Shown: positions 29,501 to 43,700 of the stretch, piece by piece | How positions within the stretch are numbered: the first letter of the stretch is position 1 | Layout of the letters: each line of letters begins with the position of its first letter | Assembly: GCF_022458985.1 (NCBI RefSeq) | Contig: NC_061777.1 | Location: forward strand, 17,697,668 to 17,761,667 | Direction of reading: 5' to 3' | From: Mugil cephalus | Taxonomy: Eukaryota; Chordata; Actinopteri; Mugiliformes; Mugilidae | Length of the DNA stretch: 64,000 nt | Program-made: the position numbers and the translations under genes | The notes under the pieces: model-generated | The model's input: only the letters and a program-made list of their open reading frames with translations | What the model was told of the DNA's origin: nothing | Databases searched by the model: none

Positions 29501-32500
29501 CACCTCTCGCAGCGGCTTGACATATTCCATAAACTTCTCCATGATCTGTGCCACATACATCACGTCTACTGAGTCGGTGAAACCTGCAGCCTCCAGCGTG
29601 TAGGTGCGGACCTGATGTGCGACTGTGACAGCGTTGGAGGCGTTGATGGGCCTCTGAGACGAAAAAGGCAAAAATACAACAAGGACATGAGCTGTCACGT
29701 CAAGACACTAAGTCTGCGTTATGTGCTGAAGAGGAACCACGCGCCGTGGTCTGACCAGCATACTGACCAGGATGAAAGTGTGCAGGACACGGGTGATGCC
29801 ATTGGTGTAGTGACAGTTTGAGTAGTCGCCGTCCTGCCACTTTCCAGTACGGTCACAGTATCGAGAAGCTTTTTTCTGCTCCATGCCCCCTTCGATGGTC
29901 AGGGAGGGATAACGCAGCTGCAGGCAGTACTGATAAGAGGTGATGCCTGCCACAGTTCTGGGCCACCTGTGCATTAACACCACTGAATAATTAGAATGCT
30001 AGATCTGCAGTTTTGTGATGATATATATATATATATGTGATATGATGTGTATCGTATGATACATAATAATGTGCCACTGTGACTGTAACTAACCTGAACT
30101 CCCCACGGTTGTTTACAACTTTATCTTCTGGACAGAAGGAGGCGCTGTTCTCCAGCACAACTATTTCCACAGCCTGAGAGGTGTTGCCCCGCCCAGTAGA
30201 AACCACACACTCCCACTTTCCGCTGGCCTCCACATGTACGTTGAATAAGATAAGTTCACTGGACAAAGACAATAAGAAAAGCTCATTATAACACATAATT
30301 ACCACATACCGCTTCAGCAAGAGAAAGCAATCATCTCTATTTGCCCAGCAATGTCTTTTCAGCTGAAAGGGCAGCTGAGAGACTGAATAAAGACTGAAAG
30401 GCAGCATCAACAGAACAAATTAGGGCAAACCGAGGCACTCAGAGCCCATTTGTACCCTGCTACTCCACCTGGTGATGAAGGTGCAGTCATGCAGCACACT
30501 GTTCTCAAGCTGGATATCCATTTCTGGGTCGGACGTCACCAGCTGACCGTTGAAACGCCAGTGTAAGGTGGTCATCTTATCCACCAGAGCAGCGGTGCAG
30601 TGGAAGGGCAGCCGATCACCCCTGAAGACCACCTGACGTTGGGAGGGCAGAAGCGACAGGGTGTGCAGCTCCAGAGGGCCGTCTGAGCAACGCGGAGGGA
30701 AGAGACGCAGATGTGACCGTTACACACCACTCTGAATTATTTCTGCTGCTCTCTCATTATCCAACCTCAGCTAAATGTTTCCACAGAAGCTATTATAAGT
30801 CGGCTGTTCTTCAACAGATTGGATGCAGCCTGCACCAATTCGTAAATGCAACCCACAGGATTAGCTGTCAGCGCAGCTCACTGATGCTTTCACAAATATG
30901 CGCCTTCTGAGCTGCTGGGATTAAAACGCTTTTGACTCGTTTGCTCCAACGATTCTTGAAATAGCTGAAATGATCTTGAACGTTATTATGACTGCACTGT
31001 CACTGTCATTTACAAGGGCAAAGTTGTTTGAAATAAGGTGGTGAACCGCTGCGTTCGCCCGCCTCACTGTGGAGGAGCTCTCACCACAGCTCAGCTGGTT
31101 TTCCTTTAGTCCACGCAGAGGCTTTCCTCTCAGGCTCTTGGGGAAGGCGCACAAGGTTTCCTCTCCTAAACGTACTGAACTGGTGCGCAAGAAGCCTGGG
31201 ACCCAGCGCAGCCCGCAGTCGCACGACAGGTACTCGGAGTTGAAGTTCCTAAAGGGAGACATGATCATAAATCATCAGTGGGGGGTTTTTAGGATTCACT
31301 CGACCTGAGGAGGCTCAGAAACCGTTTTAACTGAACGACAGCACCACGTCATCACAGTACAGTATCAACACATTAGGGCTGTGCAAACCATCCAGTATCT
31401 GTATTTGTTGAGGGGAAAAAAAGTAGTTTTATTTGTATTCAAATAAAATCCAAAACATGTGTAATAATCCTGTTTTTTAAGTTACACTTCTAATTTTAGA
31501 TATGTAGGTGTAAAAATAAGTATTCTTTAATTTGCCATTATAATAATTATGGATGTATATGCAATGCTGGTTGGTGTTTACCATTAAATGCAGCTAATAT
31601 AGATGATTTGGTGCTTGTGGGAGACTGTGGCTCCAACCTCCAGTTGTGTGGCACAGGTGTGCGAATGTGTGTGTGAATGGGTAGATGTGTCTGTGACTAT
31701 AAAGCACTTGGAGGTACATAAAAGCAAGAACATGAATGCTTAATGTGAGAGAACCTGACAGCAGACGTCTCAATACTAATGTAACTTAACAGAATAACCT
31801 CTCGGTCAAACCCTGCTTCCTAAAAGTTATGTTTCTCCATTCGACAAAACTACTGATGCAGTTAAGTTGTGTTTCGTCCACTCAGTTAGTCAAGACTTTT
31901 CACCCTGACTCCTGAACGTCACTCAATCCAGGCAGACGCACAAACATTCACTGCGGTCACTTGAGGAACGGCAGCTTAATGATAGGATGTTTGTCTTCTT
32001 CTAGAATACAAATAACTTCAAAATGATTTGTTCAAAATGAGTATTTGTAAAAAAAAATATCATATGCCGAATATCGTATTCAGGTTCGGCTCCACCACCA
32101 CAACACATGATACGTGTTTATGAAAAACAGGGCTGACACCCACCGTTGAATTGTTTTATGATTGAGATTTCTTGTTTCCACCCGTACATAAAGAGGCTCA
32201 CTTATTTTCAGTACTGTACATGAAAATCTAATTTGTTTAGATTTGGAATATTTGTAGAGTCATCCTCTGATTTATCACAGCTTAAGTAATATACCACCAG
32301 CGACAAATCATGTTGTTATACAATGTACAACACATTAAGCAGACCCTTCAGATGTGGAATAGCGTACTGTGAGACTGAGCTTTGTTAGCAGTGTGTAAAT
32401 GCTGACGGAGTTTAACACTCACACTAGCTTGAGGGACGGTAGCTCTTCGAACACCCCTGAATCCATGGTGGACACGATGTTGCCGGAGAGGTTCCTAACG

Positions 32501-35500
32501 GGAGACAAATTGGATACGAACAAGTCAGCTTTACCACAGAGAGTTCGGGATTTTTATGGAATCAATGAATCTGTCTCTTACAGTTTAGTGAGATTGGTCA
32601 GCCCCTGGAACATGTCTGCAGTCAGGCAGCCAATGCGGTTGTTGGAAAGGTCGCTTAAAGTGTAAGAAAAAACAACAGAGGAATGTGTTAGTTATTTTCA
32701 AATTACGAGCGCTTGTCTCAACCGCTCAAGCCTCGGAGGATGATGTCTTGTACGTATACGTGCATATGCATGCGAAACTTCGTCGGACCTCCTTCGTCTT
32801 TATAGCAAAACCAATCAGTGTTATTCTGCTAAAGTTTGCAATTTTACGTTCCAGGCTGTGAAGCTAAAGGTTTAAATAAGCAGGCCTGCAGCCCCGGCCA
32901 CTTTCCCTTATCAGGACTCCATAGGATCTGAGTAAAAGTTTATCACCAGAGGGGTAAAAGCAAGGCCCCTGCTCTGTTGTCCACCTCTGAGTGTGATGTA
33001 TGGCTGCAGCCAGAGAGGGATCTGCTCTGTTGCACCCCTGACACTACCCGGCAGAGAGCTGTCCAGAGCATGTGTTTATCTCCCCCTGTTTGTTTTGAGA
33101 AGCCCCAGACCTTGCAGGGAAAACACAAGCAGGAGGAGGAGGGAAGGGGAGTCACACCGAGCGGCGCAGACGAACGGTTTTCGGCCCACGCTGCAACCAG
33201 ACCCCCGCGTCCAAAAACTCGACGAGTGAGGCAGCGAGCGGCTGCAAGCAGTCGCCTTGTCACATTCAATGAAGTCTGAGGAGCCTCGGCGTAATCCTGA
33301 GGTTTTCCTCAGGGTTTGAAAGCCGGGTATGGAGATGACATCCCGGGGCCTCTCCAGAGATCAGCAGTGAAGAGGCCTTTATGGTCACACTAACCCCAGG
33401 AGCTCAATATAACGCACGCTGCCATGAGCTGCCAAAACAGTATATACTATCATGGGTTTGCCTCGGCTACTGTCAGCCTGTGAACAATCTTAAACAAACT
33501 AGCTTGTCTCATACGTTTAAGCCAGAATTTATGAGCCTGTGTCCCCGACTTCCATCAATGTTTATGTTTGTTGCTCTGAACCCGATTGGAATGTGATTTT
33601 TATGCTGATGTGTACTTACAGTTTCCGAAGCTCAGATAAGCCCTGGAAGGCTCCAGGCATGATGGTGCTGATTAAGTTGTGCTTGAGGTCCCTGGGAGAG
33701 AAAGAGAGAGAAAATATTTAGTTACCATGAAAATGCACTTAAGTACGATGCTGGCTATAGAATTGTTCCACACTTCTTGCTGGCGGTCAGATCTTCACAT
33801 TGACACATTTTATGCTCTGGAGTTAGTTAGCTTAGCATAAAAACTGGAGTTAAGGGGAAACGGTTTGCCAGGTGCTGCCCTAAATAGTAATAAAATCCGT
33901 ACCACAAAAGGTTACTAATTAACAAATTAAATCCTGTTTTACGTTGACGAAACCAAAGCGTAAGAGCATGTAACTCTTGGCCACAAGCACAAACAACTAG
34001 TAGAGATTCCAGGAAGTTACCGCTCATGGCCAAGAAGCCGTTCAGCACATAACTGGCAGAAAATTGCCAAAACGATCCGTTTCACTCTCTGATTTCTGCG
34101 GTGGGTTTTCTAAAAATGTTGAACACTTCTTTTAACACACAGAGAGAGGCGTCTGCGAGTTTCAAACAAACGGTAGTGCAGACTCGTTTCCCAAACCTGG
34201 CTCCTCTAGCGGGACACAGCGGGATACCTCAGCCCACAGATCTGAAATCTTATCCCAGCAGCCACCTGGGTTTGAGAGAAGCAGCACGCAGATGCTTAAA
34301 CAAATAAGATATCAGCGGAATCTAAAACAGCTAGCGCGAGGGTTCGTCATTTCTTCTGCTCGGTTCAAAGTGGGTCTTCCCACAGTAAACTTGACCACTG
34401 CAAACCATAAATATTCATCTCTGTAGCTGCCTTTGAATATCTGGTTTCATACTATCCGCTGCACTTATCTCCACCCTTTTCCCACTCCACACCCATGAGT
34501 TAAACTCTTCGACCAGATAACCCTTCCCCATCAGCTAACCTGCATTAGATTATGAATCCGAGCCCTTTTTTCTTCTCTCTTTTCTTTTTTATTGGTCAGG
34601 CGGGAATAGTGGGGTTAGATCAGGTCAGGAGATGGACGGTTATTGACAACGCGTGTTCCTATTCCATGAAAAATGTCTGCTCCCATCGGACCAGTCGGGA
34701 CCAGAGAGGGATTTCCTTTCAGGACTTCACAAGCACCAACGCAGAGCCGGCATTTCTCGTGGAGATGCCTCGTGGTATCGGGGACTTTCTGGTGTTTTCT
34801 TTTTTCCGCAGAGATTATCTGTCAGTGCTGCTCTCCACCGAGAGGCCTCACACCACATACGACCTCAGGCATCTCTTAGCCATTGTTTTGTCCACTTTCC
34901 AAGAACTTGTCTGGTGAATCTAGGCCAGGGAAATCGCTCTTACAAAATGGCTTCCAGCAGAATGATTATACCGTGCGGTATGGGCTAGGATGCACTCAAG
35001 TGATCAGAGGTTTTTGTGCTTTCGTTCCAAGATCCCGCTCCGCCGTGGCTCGTATTTAGATTGCAAACAGGAGACAGGTTATAATGATGGAGCGATCTGG
35101 CCTCAGACCAATGAGGCTGAAGTCTATTTGTGTTTGCCTCAAAATATTGCCTCTGACAGCTCAGCCCGGCTCTTTGAGAGGATGCCAGATTTTCAGACAG
35201 AACATTTTGCAACAATTTCACAGCTTTTTAAAAAAAGGAAGAGATATTTCCACCTCTATGATTCTGACAATAACAATAATCTACTGTGTGTGTGTGTTTG
35301 TATATGCGTGTCACAATGCACTGTATGTGCTGATCTTTGTGTGCCTGTGTACCTCTCTGAATATACATGTGTTTCTGTGTGTCAGTAGCTGTATAGGATT
35401 TGTTGACCAGGGCGGGGGGAGAACAATACTGCTGTTTCCAGCCTGTGCGTCCCGGGGCTCATTAGTGCGGCGATGAAAGACGAGGCACTGCCCACTGTTT

Positions 35501-38500
35501 CCTTTCACTGAGGTCTGTCACTCCCTCTCTTTCCATGTCTTTCACACTCATGGACGAGCGTGCACTCGCAACACTGACATCCATGTGTAACCTGTATCAA
35601 ACATGCGTTCGTATTTGGATTAAATCGACGGCTAAAGCGGAGCTCAAGTGAAGGCCAAATCCAGAAGAGTCTGCTAGACAGCAATCTCACCTCTTCCGTC
35701 CTTAATTTTTCTGTTGAAGTGAAGATTAAAATGTTTCTTTTTTTGTGACTGAGATCCTCTGTACTCAACTGCACTACAAAACGGAAAACAGCTCCAAATC
35801 TCAATAATTCTATCAAAAGATCAAATGCATACACGCAGACAAGCACGGAAAAGTTGCATTCGCTGTTCATAGATGATGTTACATTGAGCAGCACTTAATG
35901 TTACACATGCATATATGATCCTAACCATAACCAGGCCACACTTAAACAGATCCAATGACGCAGGCGGCCACATGTGACAGAGCAGAGATCATATGTTGCT
36001 TGAGCTTTCTGAAGACGAGCGAGTGACCAATTTTCAAGCGCTAAATCATATTGCGTTTCCTGTCTGGTTTGAAAGGGGACAGCGCTCTGTGTGTTTTGGC
36101 CCGCCGAATTATCGAATTCTGACACACTCTCTTATCACCAAGCTGGGGAATGCAAAGGAGCTCACCAGAGTCAACACGGCTCGACGCGCCGGCCAAGAAC
36201 GGAGCCTTTACGGTAGCCCAAAATGTCAGCGCTTGTTCGCCGCCGCGATCCAACCCAAATCTCCCCTGCTGCGGCCAATCACCATGTTCCTGCGCTCTCT
36301 GATTCGCGTCCAGCTTTATTTCAGACCTACAGTCGAGTGCGAGCTGCATCTCCTTGCAGGCCTCGCGCTCAGGCGATGACTCGTCCGCGTGCCCTCTGGA
36401 GTAGACAGTGCCCTCGCTGACAACAGCTTCACAGCTCAGCGGCCTTGACACTGATGACAACAGCTATCACCGAGCAAGAGGATAACAACGCAGGCAAGGA
36501 AAACTTCAAAGCCTCGCGCTTTCTGATCCCGAAAGTATCGCTGTCTAAAATCCCAGACATTTGAACTGCAGCTATTACTTGTTGTTATCCTCCTCCATAG
36601 TAGCATGGACTTCTCCAACGTATTATTACTGTGTCCACGGCCTTTCTGTTTGAGTTATGCTTTGTAACCTCCTGAGTGCGGGGCTTTATCCCCTTCGCCA
36701 CATGTGGCCTGTACGATTGGATTGTGGCAGACTCAAGCTCACTACCAACCCAAAAAGGGCTATTGTCTGCTGCTGCCGGGGCTAATACCAGAAGCTGCCA
36801 TTAAGAATCTACGTTTTTTTCCCCCCCTCCTGATCAATGGGGTTGGTCCTCTGCCATTCTGAAGAGTCATTGCTCTGTGGGTATAGGGGATGAGCACCTG
36901 GGCCCCATGCAGACCAGACTGGAGAGGAGCGACGTGCTTGTAGGGCAGCGAGAGGGTAATAATGAAGACATGGTCTGTAAAGCGCTTCAGACATGGAGTG
37001 CTCCATTATCAGGAGCACAGCAGCAGGGACTGGAGTGCTGACATTGTTTGGGCCCTGGCCCCGGGGGGAGCTGGGAAAATGACTGAAGCCAGGAATGGCC
37101 ACTCATTATCACCAGACTGGAATCAAGAATTTCCTGTTGCTGGAATTTTTTTAATGGAAATCTTTACATCGGGCTAATTCCTATACTGTACACACGCTGA
37201 ATATAAAAGACAAATAAGCAGAAGCAGAGCAGGAGACAGAAACAAAAATGCCCGCGGATTAAAGGAAAAACGCACGAGGGTTTAACTGCCACCTTGGTTC
37301 CTGACAGAGGTCAGTGGAGACCATTTTTGTGCCGCGTGTCATTTCCTGTCTGGTTGGCGTCGCTCGCAGAGGCCCTTGCTCGTTTATTTTTACAGTTTCC
37401 TTTTTCTCCTTTTTTACTAGTTAGCTTTCCCCTGTAGGGAGGGGCAGGTGGGTTAGGGACTCAGAACGAAGCAGAATCGTCCCTGTGTATGGCCCCGTAG
37501 ACCCCCACCTCCCTGCTCCTCAACACACTTGCTCACAATGGGGGCTCTGTAACACAGGCCCCAAACGTACTCTTGCCTTCCCCCCAAAACAGGAAACCAG
37601 GATCTGCCGAGCTCTTGTTTTTCTACTAATTTCCTGCTTTGCTGCCCCTTCCCCAGATTATTTTCTTTGCTTTTTCTGGTTCCTCTCAGATTGGCTACAC
37701 CTGATCAACTTTTTGTCTGTGTTCATCAGGAAACCAATTGCTTTAGTTCGGCCAGGAAGCTAAAGGATACAAGGGCTAGCTTATATGCGCTGGACACATG
37801 CTTAAGATATTTCCTTTCAAACCCCCCCAACTTATTATCCTCTGTACTACACCGTGGTTAAAACAAATAAGGCTCTCAACTCTGCTCATGACTGATTATA
37901 ACATAAACTGCGGATCTAACCAAGCGCACTGCCGTTAGCGGGATGTACAGAAAAAGCAATACTTTTATTGGATGTGTAAAATTCCCTAAGTTGATTATAC
38001 GCTTCTATAATGTGAAGGGAGAGGAGATGAAGGTTGTTCTGCCAAGGAAAACTCTGGAACCGTGGACCTTTATTGACTCTAGTTCTGGTTTTTGGAGTGG
38101 CCGAGCGAAGGGGGCGATGCCCTCTTTGGCAGCCCCGTTCGTTTTCATGAGACCTTCCAGCATGCAAGGCTTCGGAAACAATGAAAGTCTGTTTATAAAT
38201 CTGATGTGACATACTTTAGATTGTAATATTTGTCTCTGAGATGAGTGATCGTGTAAAGTCCGAGCTTTCGAATCGAGTCATTCAGTCTTCATCTGTATGT
38301 TAATGTTGATGGAATTGAAACAATGTGTAACTGGGAAGGAAACAAAGGCCGGCGTCTTTCATTCAAATTATCAATGAGAAGATATTTTCAGCCAGTAGGT
38401 GGACTACAGGATGCAGAAAGTGTCAAAGGGGAGGAACAGCAAGAGACCCAGTGCGCGGCGAGAAGGAAGATGCAAAAATAAAGCAGAAAAGGAAGCAAGT

Positions 38501-40714
38501 CCACAGAAAGCTCAAGTTCCTCCAGAGGAAAATGCCATTGAAACCATATCAAGTTTGCTGCGGGAGTGTGTGACAGGGAGTTACTGGCACATAAAGCGTA
38601 CGATTTGGTAATGGGCTTATGAGCGGGCTTGCTCGCTGTTTCAATAAACCCCCAGAGCCATGACTGAGCTAGGCTTGCAATACAAACACACCCCGTTCCT
38701 TCAGTTTATCTGAAAGACACATCTGGAGTCTATCAACTCCAGCAGCACCCCCTTTCTGTTTCCACTCTCCAGCACGCTTAACCCCTTCCTCACCCTCTCC
38801 ACCCCTTAATGTCATGCACTCTCATTAGTTGACCGTTGCCTAACCAGGAACCACTCAATGGCGTGTGCGGGAAAACACACTAACACAAATGTTCATTTTT
38901 CCTGCGAGGGGGGAAGCGAGGCTCCCATATGCAACCTCTGCAGCTTCCCTTAGCTCCCTTCAGAGCGACGGGCCGGTACAATCTGAACCTTGTCCTACCC
39001 AGACTGGTCTAGACAGAAAGGCTCCTTGCCATGTCTACACATTCTCCACTGTTTTTACATGCTATAGAGCTGCCCACCTCTTTTTTTGTTCCCACTCATC
39101 AAGGTAATTCCGCTTAGCCTACGTGGAAATAATGTTAATCTCCTGCTAAGAAAAACAACCTCAGATTTATATAAGACAAACGGAAGGAGCGTGTTTTCCT
39201 TCTCTCCCTCCCTCTCCCTCCTTCTTCCTCCATTTCCCTCTCCCTGCAGCCGCCACCATACCATCTTTAGCCATCTCGGCTCCCCTTCTCTTGTGTCAGA
39301 TGGCAAAGTTGTTTAAGTTGGACTCCTTCCTAACCCCGGCAGCTCAGAATGGCAGCGAGACGATTTCAAGGTTGGTTTCAGAGACAGCCGGGGCGAAGAC
39401 CGAGTGACCCGTGTCCCCGCCTCTGTAAAACGCATGCGATCAGGTCAAAAATGTAATAAACCGGCCCCAATAATGACAACCGTGGTGTCGGAGCGGTGTC
39501 TGTTCCATCACGCGTGACGTTTTCCTAAACAAATCGTCGCTCTTCTCGTGCCCTGTGTGGTTTATTGGTCACAAACTTCCCTTCATTCTTGTCGTGAGCA
39601 TACGAGTATAAATCACCAGCAACTCCTTATTTCCTGCTTACATAATATTTCCTGCACACATACTCCCCTGTGGTGCAATAAGTAAAAGTGCAGTCATATC
39701 AATTAGAATAGGTAGGGGTCCTTTTAGAAGTCTATCGTGCTGACAACACCTCGAGCCTCTAAACAGTCCTAACCACAAGTCTCACTTCTGCCTTTCAGAC
39801 CTGTCGGCTTCAAACACCCTGCTGTTCCCTCATCCATCATCATCACTGCCCTCCGGTCTCCCTCCCTGCTCCATGCTCCCTCTCTCCCCGTAGGGCGAAC
39901 AGACCTGGTAATGAGGGCCCCTTGTGCCCTGCCTGCCTGTCCTGTGTCCCATGGTGCAGTGGGGCCCAGCTGGACAAGAGCCAGACTGCCCCGGCCCTCT
40001 GCGCTCATTATTCTCATTACCTTGCCTCAAATCAGTGCAGGACAGGCTGCTGGGATCTGTCCGCAACTCATAAAGGTCCCGGCTTGTTAGTGGGGCTGCC
40101 AGCGAAAGCTCCCATCGGAAGAGGTGGAGGTGCGCGAATAGGTGCCCAAGTGCAGTGTCGAGGGCCCCCCGCGGCGTCTGAATGTGACTTATTTTGCACG
40201 TAATGCACAATTTGCTCCTTTAGCAAGCACGGCCACAGATGCGAGGTACGTTTCGACTGGTGTGTTCATCCCAGGAGATGGAAACACTCAAGGTATTCCA
40301 AGATCTAAATGTAGCTGTTGGATGGTTAGCCTATTTAAAAGAGCTACAAAAACACAGTAGTCCAGTAAGAGGGCAAAAACAAACAAGCCTAAATTGCTCC
40401 TCTGCACTTGGGTGGTTTGGCAGGTTATGAAGGCAGTAGTGGCTTTGAGGAGGTTTGTCCCAATGAAAGGGCTAACTGTGTAGCTGCGCTGTCTGGCTCA
40501 GGCCCGGAGGAGGGTGGCCTGCCCCGGAGCTGTATTCTCCCGCTAACAACAGCAGATCAGACTGCATTCAGCTCTGAATAGAGGTCTGGTGTGAGCGCGT
40601 GGATGTGTGTGCGTCTGCCGAGAGAGTTACTTTTGAAATGACGAGGCAAGAAGTGAGGGTGCCCGTGCTAGAAAACACACTCAAGGGTTACAGTGACAAC
40701 AGAGACGGGCCGAG

Positions 40715-40762
<48 letters not shown>

Positions 40763-43700
40763 CGGGCCGTTGTTTATCCTTGTCGCATAGGGGAAGAGGT
40801 GCAGTGTAATTCCCTGATGTGTGTTTACTCAGCCCTAGTGGGCTGGCCTTTGATTACAGCAATGACCACATAATATGAGTAACTGTTCACTACTGCGGCA
40901 AATGACAAGCACATGTAGACGACACATACTGGAAACAATGAGGAGACGAGAAGAGCCTCAGGCCGGGGAGACCGAACACGACTAAAATCTCGCAGCACGG
41001 AGAGACAAAAGCTCACAAGCAGACCTCTCCCGTGCGCTCACGTTTCAATTCGTCCCTTCGACCCCGTCCGCCGGTGGCCAATGTAAAATGTGGCGCTTTT
41101 CACAGCATTTTTCCCATGAGCTCAGATGTAATTATAAGCCGTTCACGGCTCAATTTAAGGTTGGAGACGTCAGGATGACTGAGTAAACCTCCACCGCCGT
41201 GTGTCAAAGATCCAGCAGAGGTTGAGGCAGAGCAGTGAAATGGGGCCTGCGTGATTTACGTTATGTCCTCTCCCTAAACCAGATACTTATATCTCCCCCA
41301 CTGTGGAGCCTTGGAAAGTGTGTGTGTGTGTGTGTGTGTCTTTCTCCCAGGTCCCGGCTTTTAGTTAAGTCTCCAGGAAAGCTCCACCCTGTTGCCCCCG
41401 CTAGTTTTATCATTGTTCCAGGTACAGGCGGCAGTTAGCGGGTGAGCTCAGGTTACCCGACCCACTGACCCTACAGCGCTACAGGGAGCCTTGTCTCCAC
41501 TTTCAAAAACAAGCAACATCGGCTCATTTTACATCAAACACTTCAAGCTGCGGATCTTCTTTAGTTCTCCTTTTATACCAACTATTACCGGAGCAGCATT
41601 AGCTCCGGGGATCTTGTTGTCGTCTCTTCCTGTCAACAGTTTTATCAGCGTCCTCGGTGCCAGACTGCTGAGGTGAGAACTGACAGCTTGGCCTTGGAAC
41701 CGTCCAGCTATGGCGTTCTCATACCAGACATAAAGAAACAGCAATTTCAGCGAATTCGGCTTTCGGTCTCGACTGGCACATCTGGTGCGATCTCCAGTAG
41801 GTAGGTACTAACAACCTAACAACTGCAGCAAATTGCCATATTTTTCTTTCTTTCAACATTTTTGAGAAGCTCGTTATCTTCATGGGTGGCAGCCCCCGAG
41901 TGGCATGTGGAACTAATAAACCTACCCTTTCTCCTTCCAGCAAAACAAGAGCGTCTGCCAGACTACAGTATCCTGACTGAGGCTTCACCGCGTCTGCCGT
42001 TGCCACAAAATGTTACTGGGATGCTGGTGAAACAGCACACCTTAAAAAAAAAAAAAAAAAAACGTGTTTGGTGGGAAACACACTGTCTGCGAGCCTCACA
42101 TCAGACTATCCGCGGAGACAGAGGTAGTAGCCTGTGGCTGAACATGAGCCAATAGCAGTTTCCTTCCTATCCTGTTTGTCAACACAAGTGCTTCGCATCC
42201 TGTCATAACTCCCCAAGAAATTACCTCATGCATCACTTGTCTCACACCCCATTCAGAGAGTCAGATGCCGAGATACTAAGGAGGGCCAGACTGTCTGCAA
42301 ACCACAAGTGGAGCTGCCAACATGCGCCTCCTCCCAGAGATCTCCCTTATCTTGTCCTGTGGAGTGGGGCTTACCTGATAATGAAGGACTGAAGTGTAAT
42401 TATGTGAAGTTTTCAACATAACTTAGTGATAGCCAGTCTGAGTGTATCATCCTCCCTGCTGGAGAGTAGCCCACGACTGGATAGATGCGCACAGCGCTGC
42501 TCTGATCTCCGCAGATCTATTCAGATCTCCCTGATAGCCTGTCTGTGTGTTTCTGCGAGGCCTGGGCCAGGTGCAGGCCAAAAGCAACACACGAGGACGC
42601 AACGCATAAATCTAATATAAGCAATAAACATGACATTAGAGCATCTGCAGAGGTGCAATCTTCAAAAAAAGAAGAAGAAGAAACAGGACACTCACAGCTT
42701 CTCCAAAGCATAAAGTCCAAAGAAGGATCCGTTTCTCAGAGCTCTGATTTTGTTGTGGCTCAGTATCCTGTAAAAAAAAAAAAGAGAAAATATCATTAGA
42801 AATTTGCAACAGAATCTAAAATATGCTAAATAAATATCTTGATCGTCGAGGCAGAGTTCCGGTTTAACCGAACAGGAAAGCCGGAGCGTGCTCTTGGAGC
42901 ACCGGTCACTTGAGAGATTAGCCCGACCAGAGACACTGGATGTTTCTAATAAATGTTAACAAGAGGGAACAGAACATCAAGATTCTGAGAGAGGCTGTAA
43001 TCTTGATAATAATTTCGCATACATTTTTACATCAAAGGTATCACTCCACTTCAAACAAATGGCGGCACAGACCATGTTAATTAGCCCTTTCCCCGCTGGC
43101 GAATCATTTGGACTATGGGGCTGTTATCAGACCGGTGGGCAGAATGCTCCGGGGCACAGTGGAAGTAAAGCTGAGATCAGTTTGTCTGACAGAGAAATAC
43201 TAAATATCTACTACTACTCAAAGGCAGCTAGGATGGACTCTTATATGGACTGAAGGGACAATATCCTGAGTTAAATGCATTTCGTCTAACTAGAGACATT
43301 GGGTATTAGCGAATGTGTTTACAGTCTTGTGGATGCTTATAGTGATCTATTCTACAAACTCAGAAAATGCAGAACCTAGAAAGATTATTCTCTGACAGAC
43401 CAAGAACACGTGATGCATTTATTTAGTCTCTTTTATCACACCAGGTGTTTGTAGGAGAGGCAACGTTGGAAACAAATATGCTACCATTAGCTACCAATAG
43501 CTTTACAGTTAAAGAAGTTTGATGTTTGTATAGTGCACAAAAGTTTAGAAGGACATCTGGGTGGAAGATGGGCACACAAAGCAAAGAGAAAAAAGAAAAA
43601 ACACAACACCAGAGAAACAGATCAATATCACATCTGTGTAGAGTACCCTGTGATGCTGTGGGACACCAAAGATCCAAACATGACCGAGTTTTACTCAACT

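Larger units (their letters stand above)
33692..42695 (-). other. adgra2: adgra2 intron 2 (9.0 kb)
   Basis: Long intron flanked by GTGAGT and CTCTCCCAG. No further LRR or other exon was recognised. It contains TG microsatellites (40722-40760, 41318-41339), an A-run near 42043-42061 and two AACAGGAA motifs (37131-37138 reversed, 37588-37595). None of its many short ORFs looks coding. Confidence 0.85.

Noticed and set aside
30617..30630. RGD in adgra2 exon 7 as the integrin site
   Set aside because: It sits in the Ig strand where human has QGD, not at the Ig/HormR junction where the reported RGD lies.
38393..38405. Third possible CTCF site (CCAGTAGGTGGAC)
   Set aside because: Diverges in the essential GGCAG part of the core, so it was not counted with the two good motifs.
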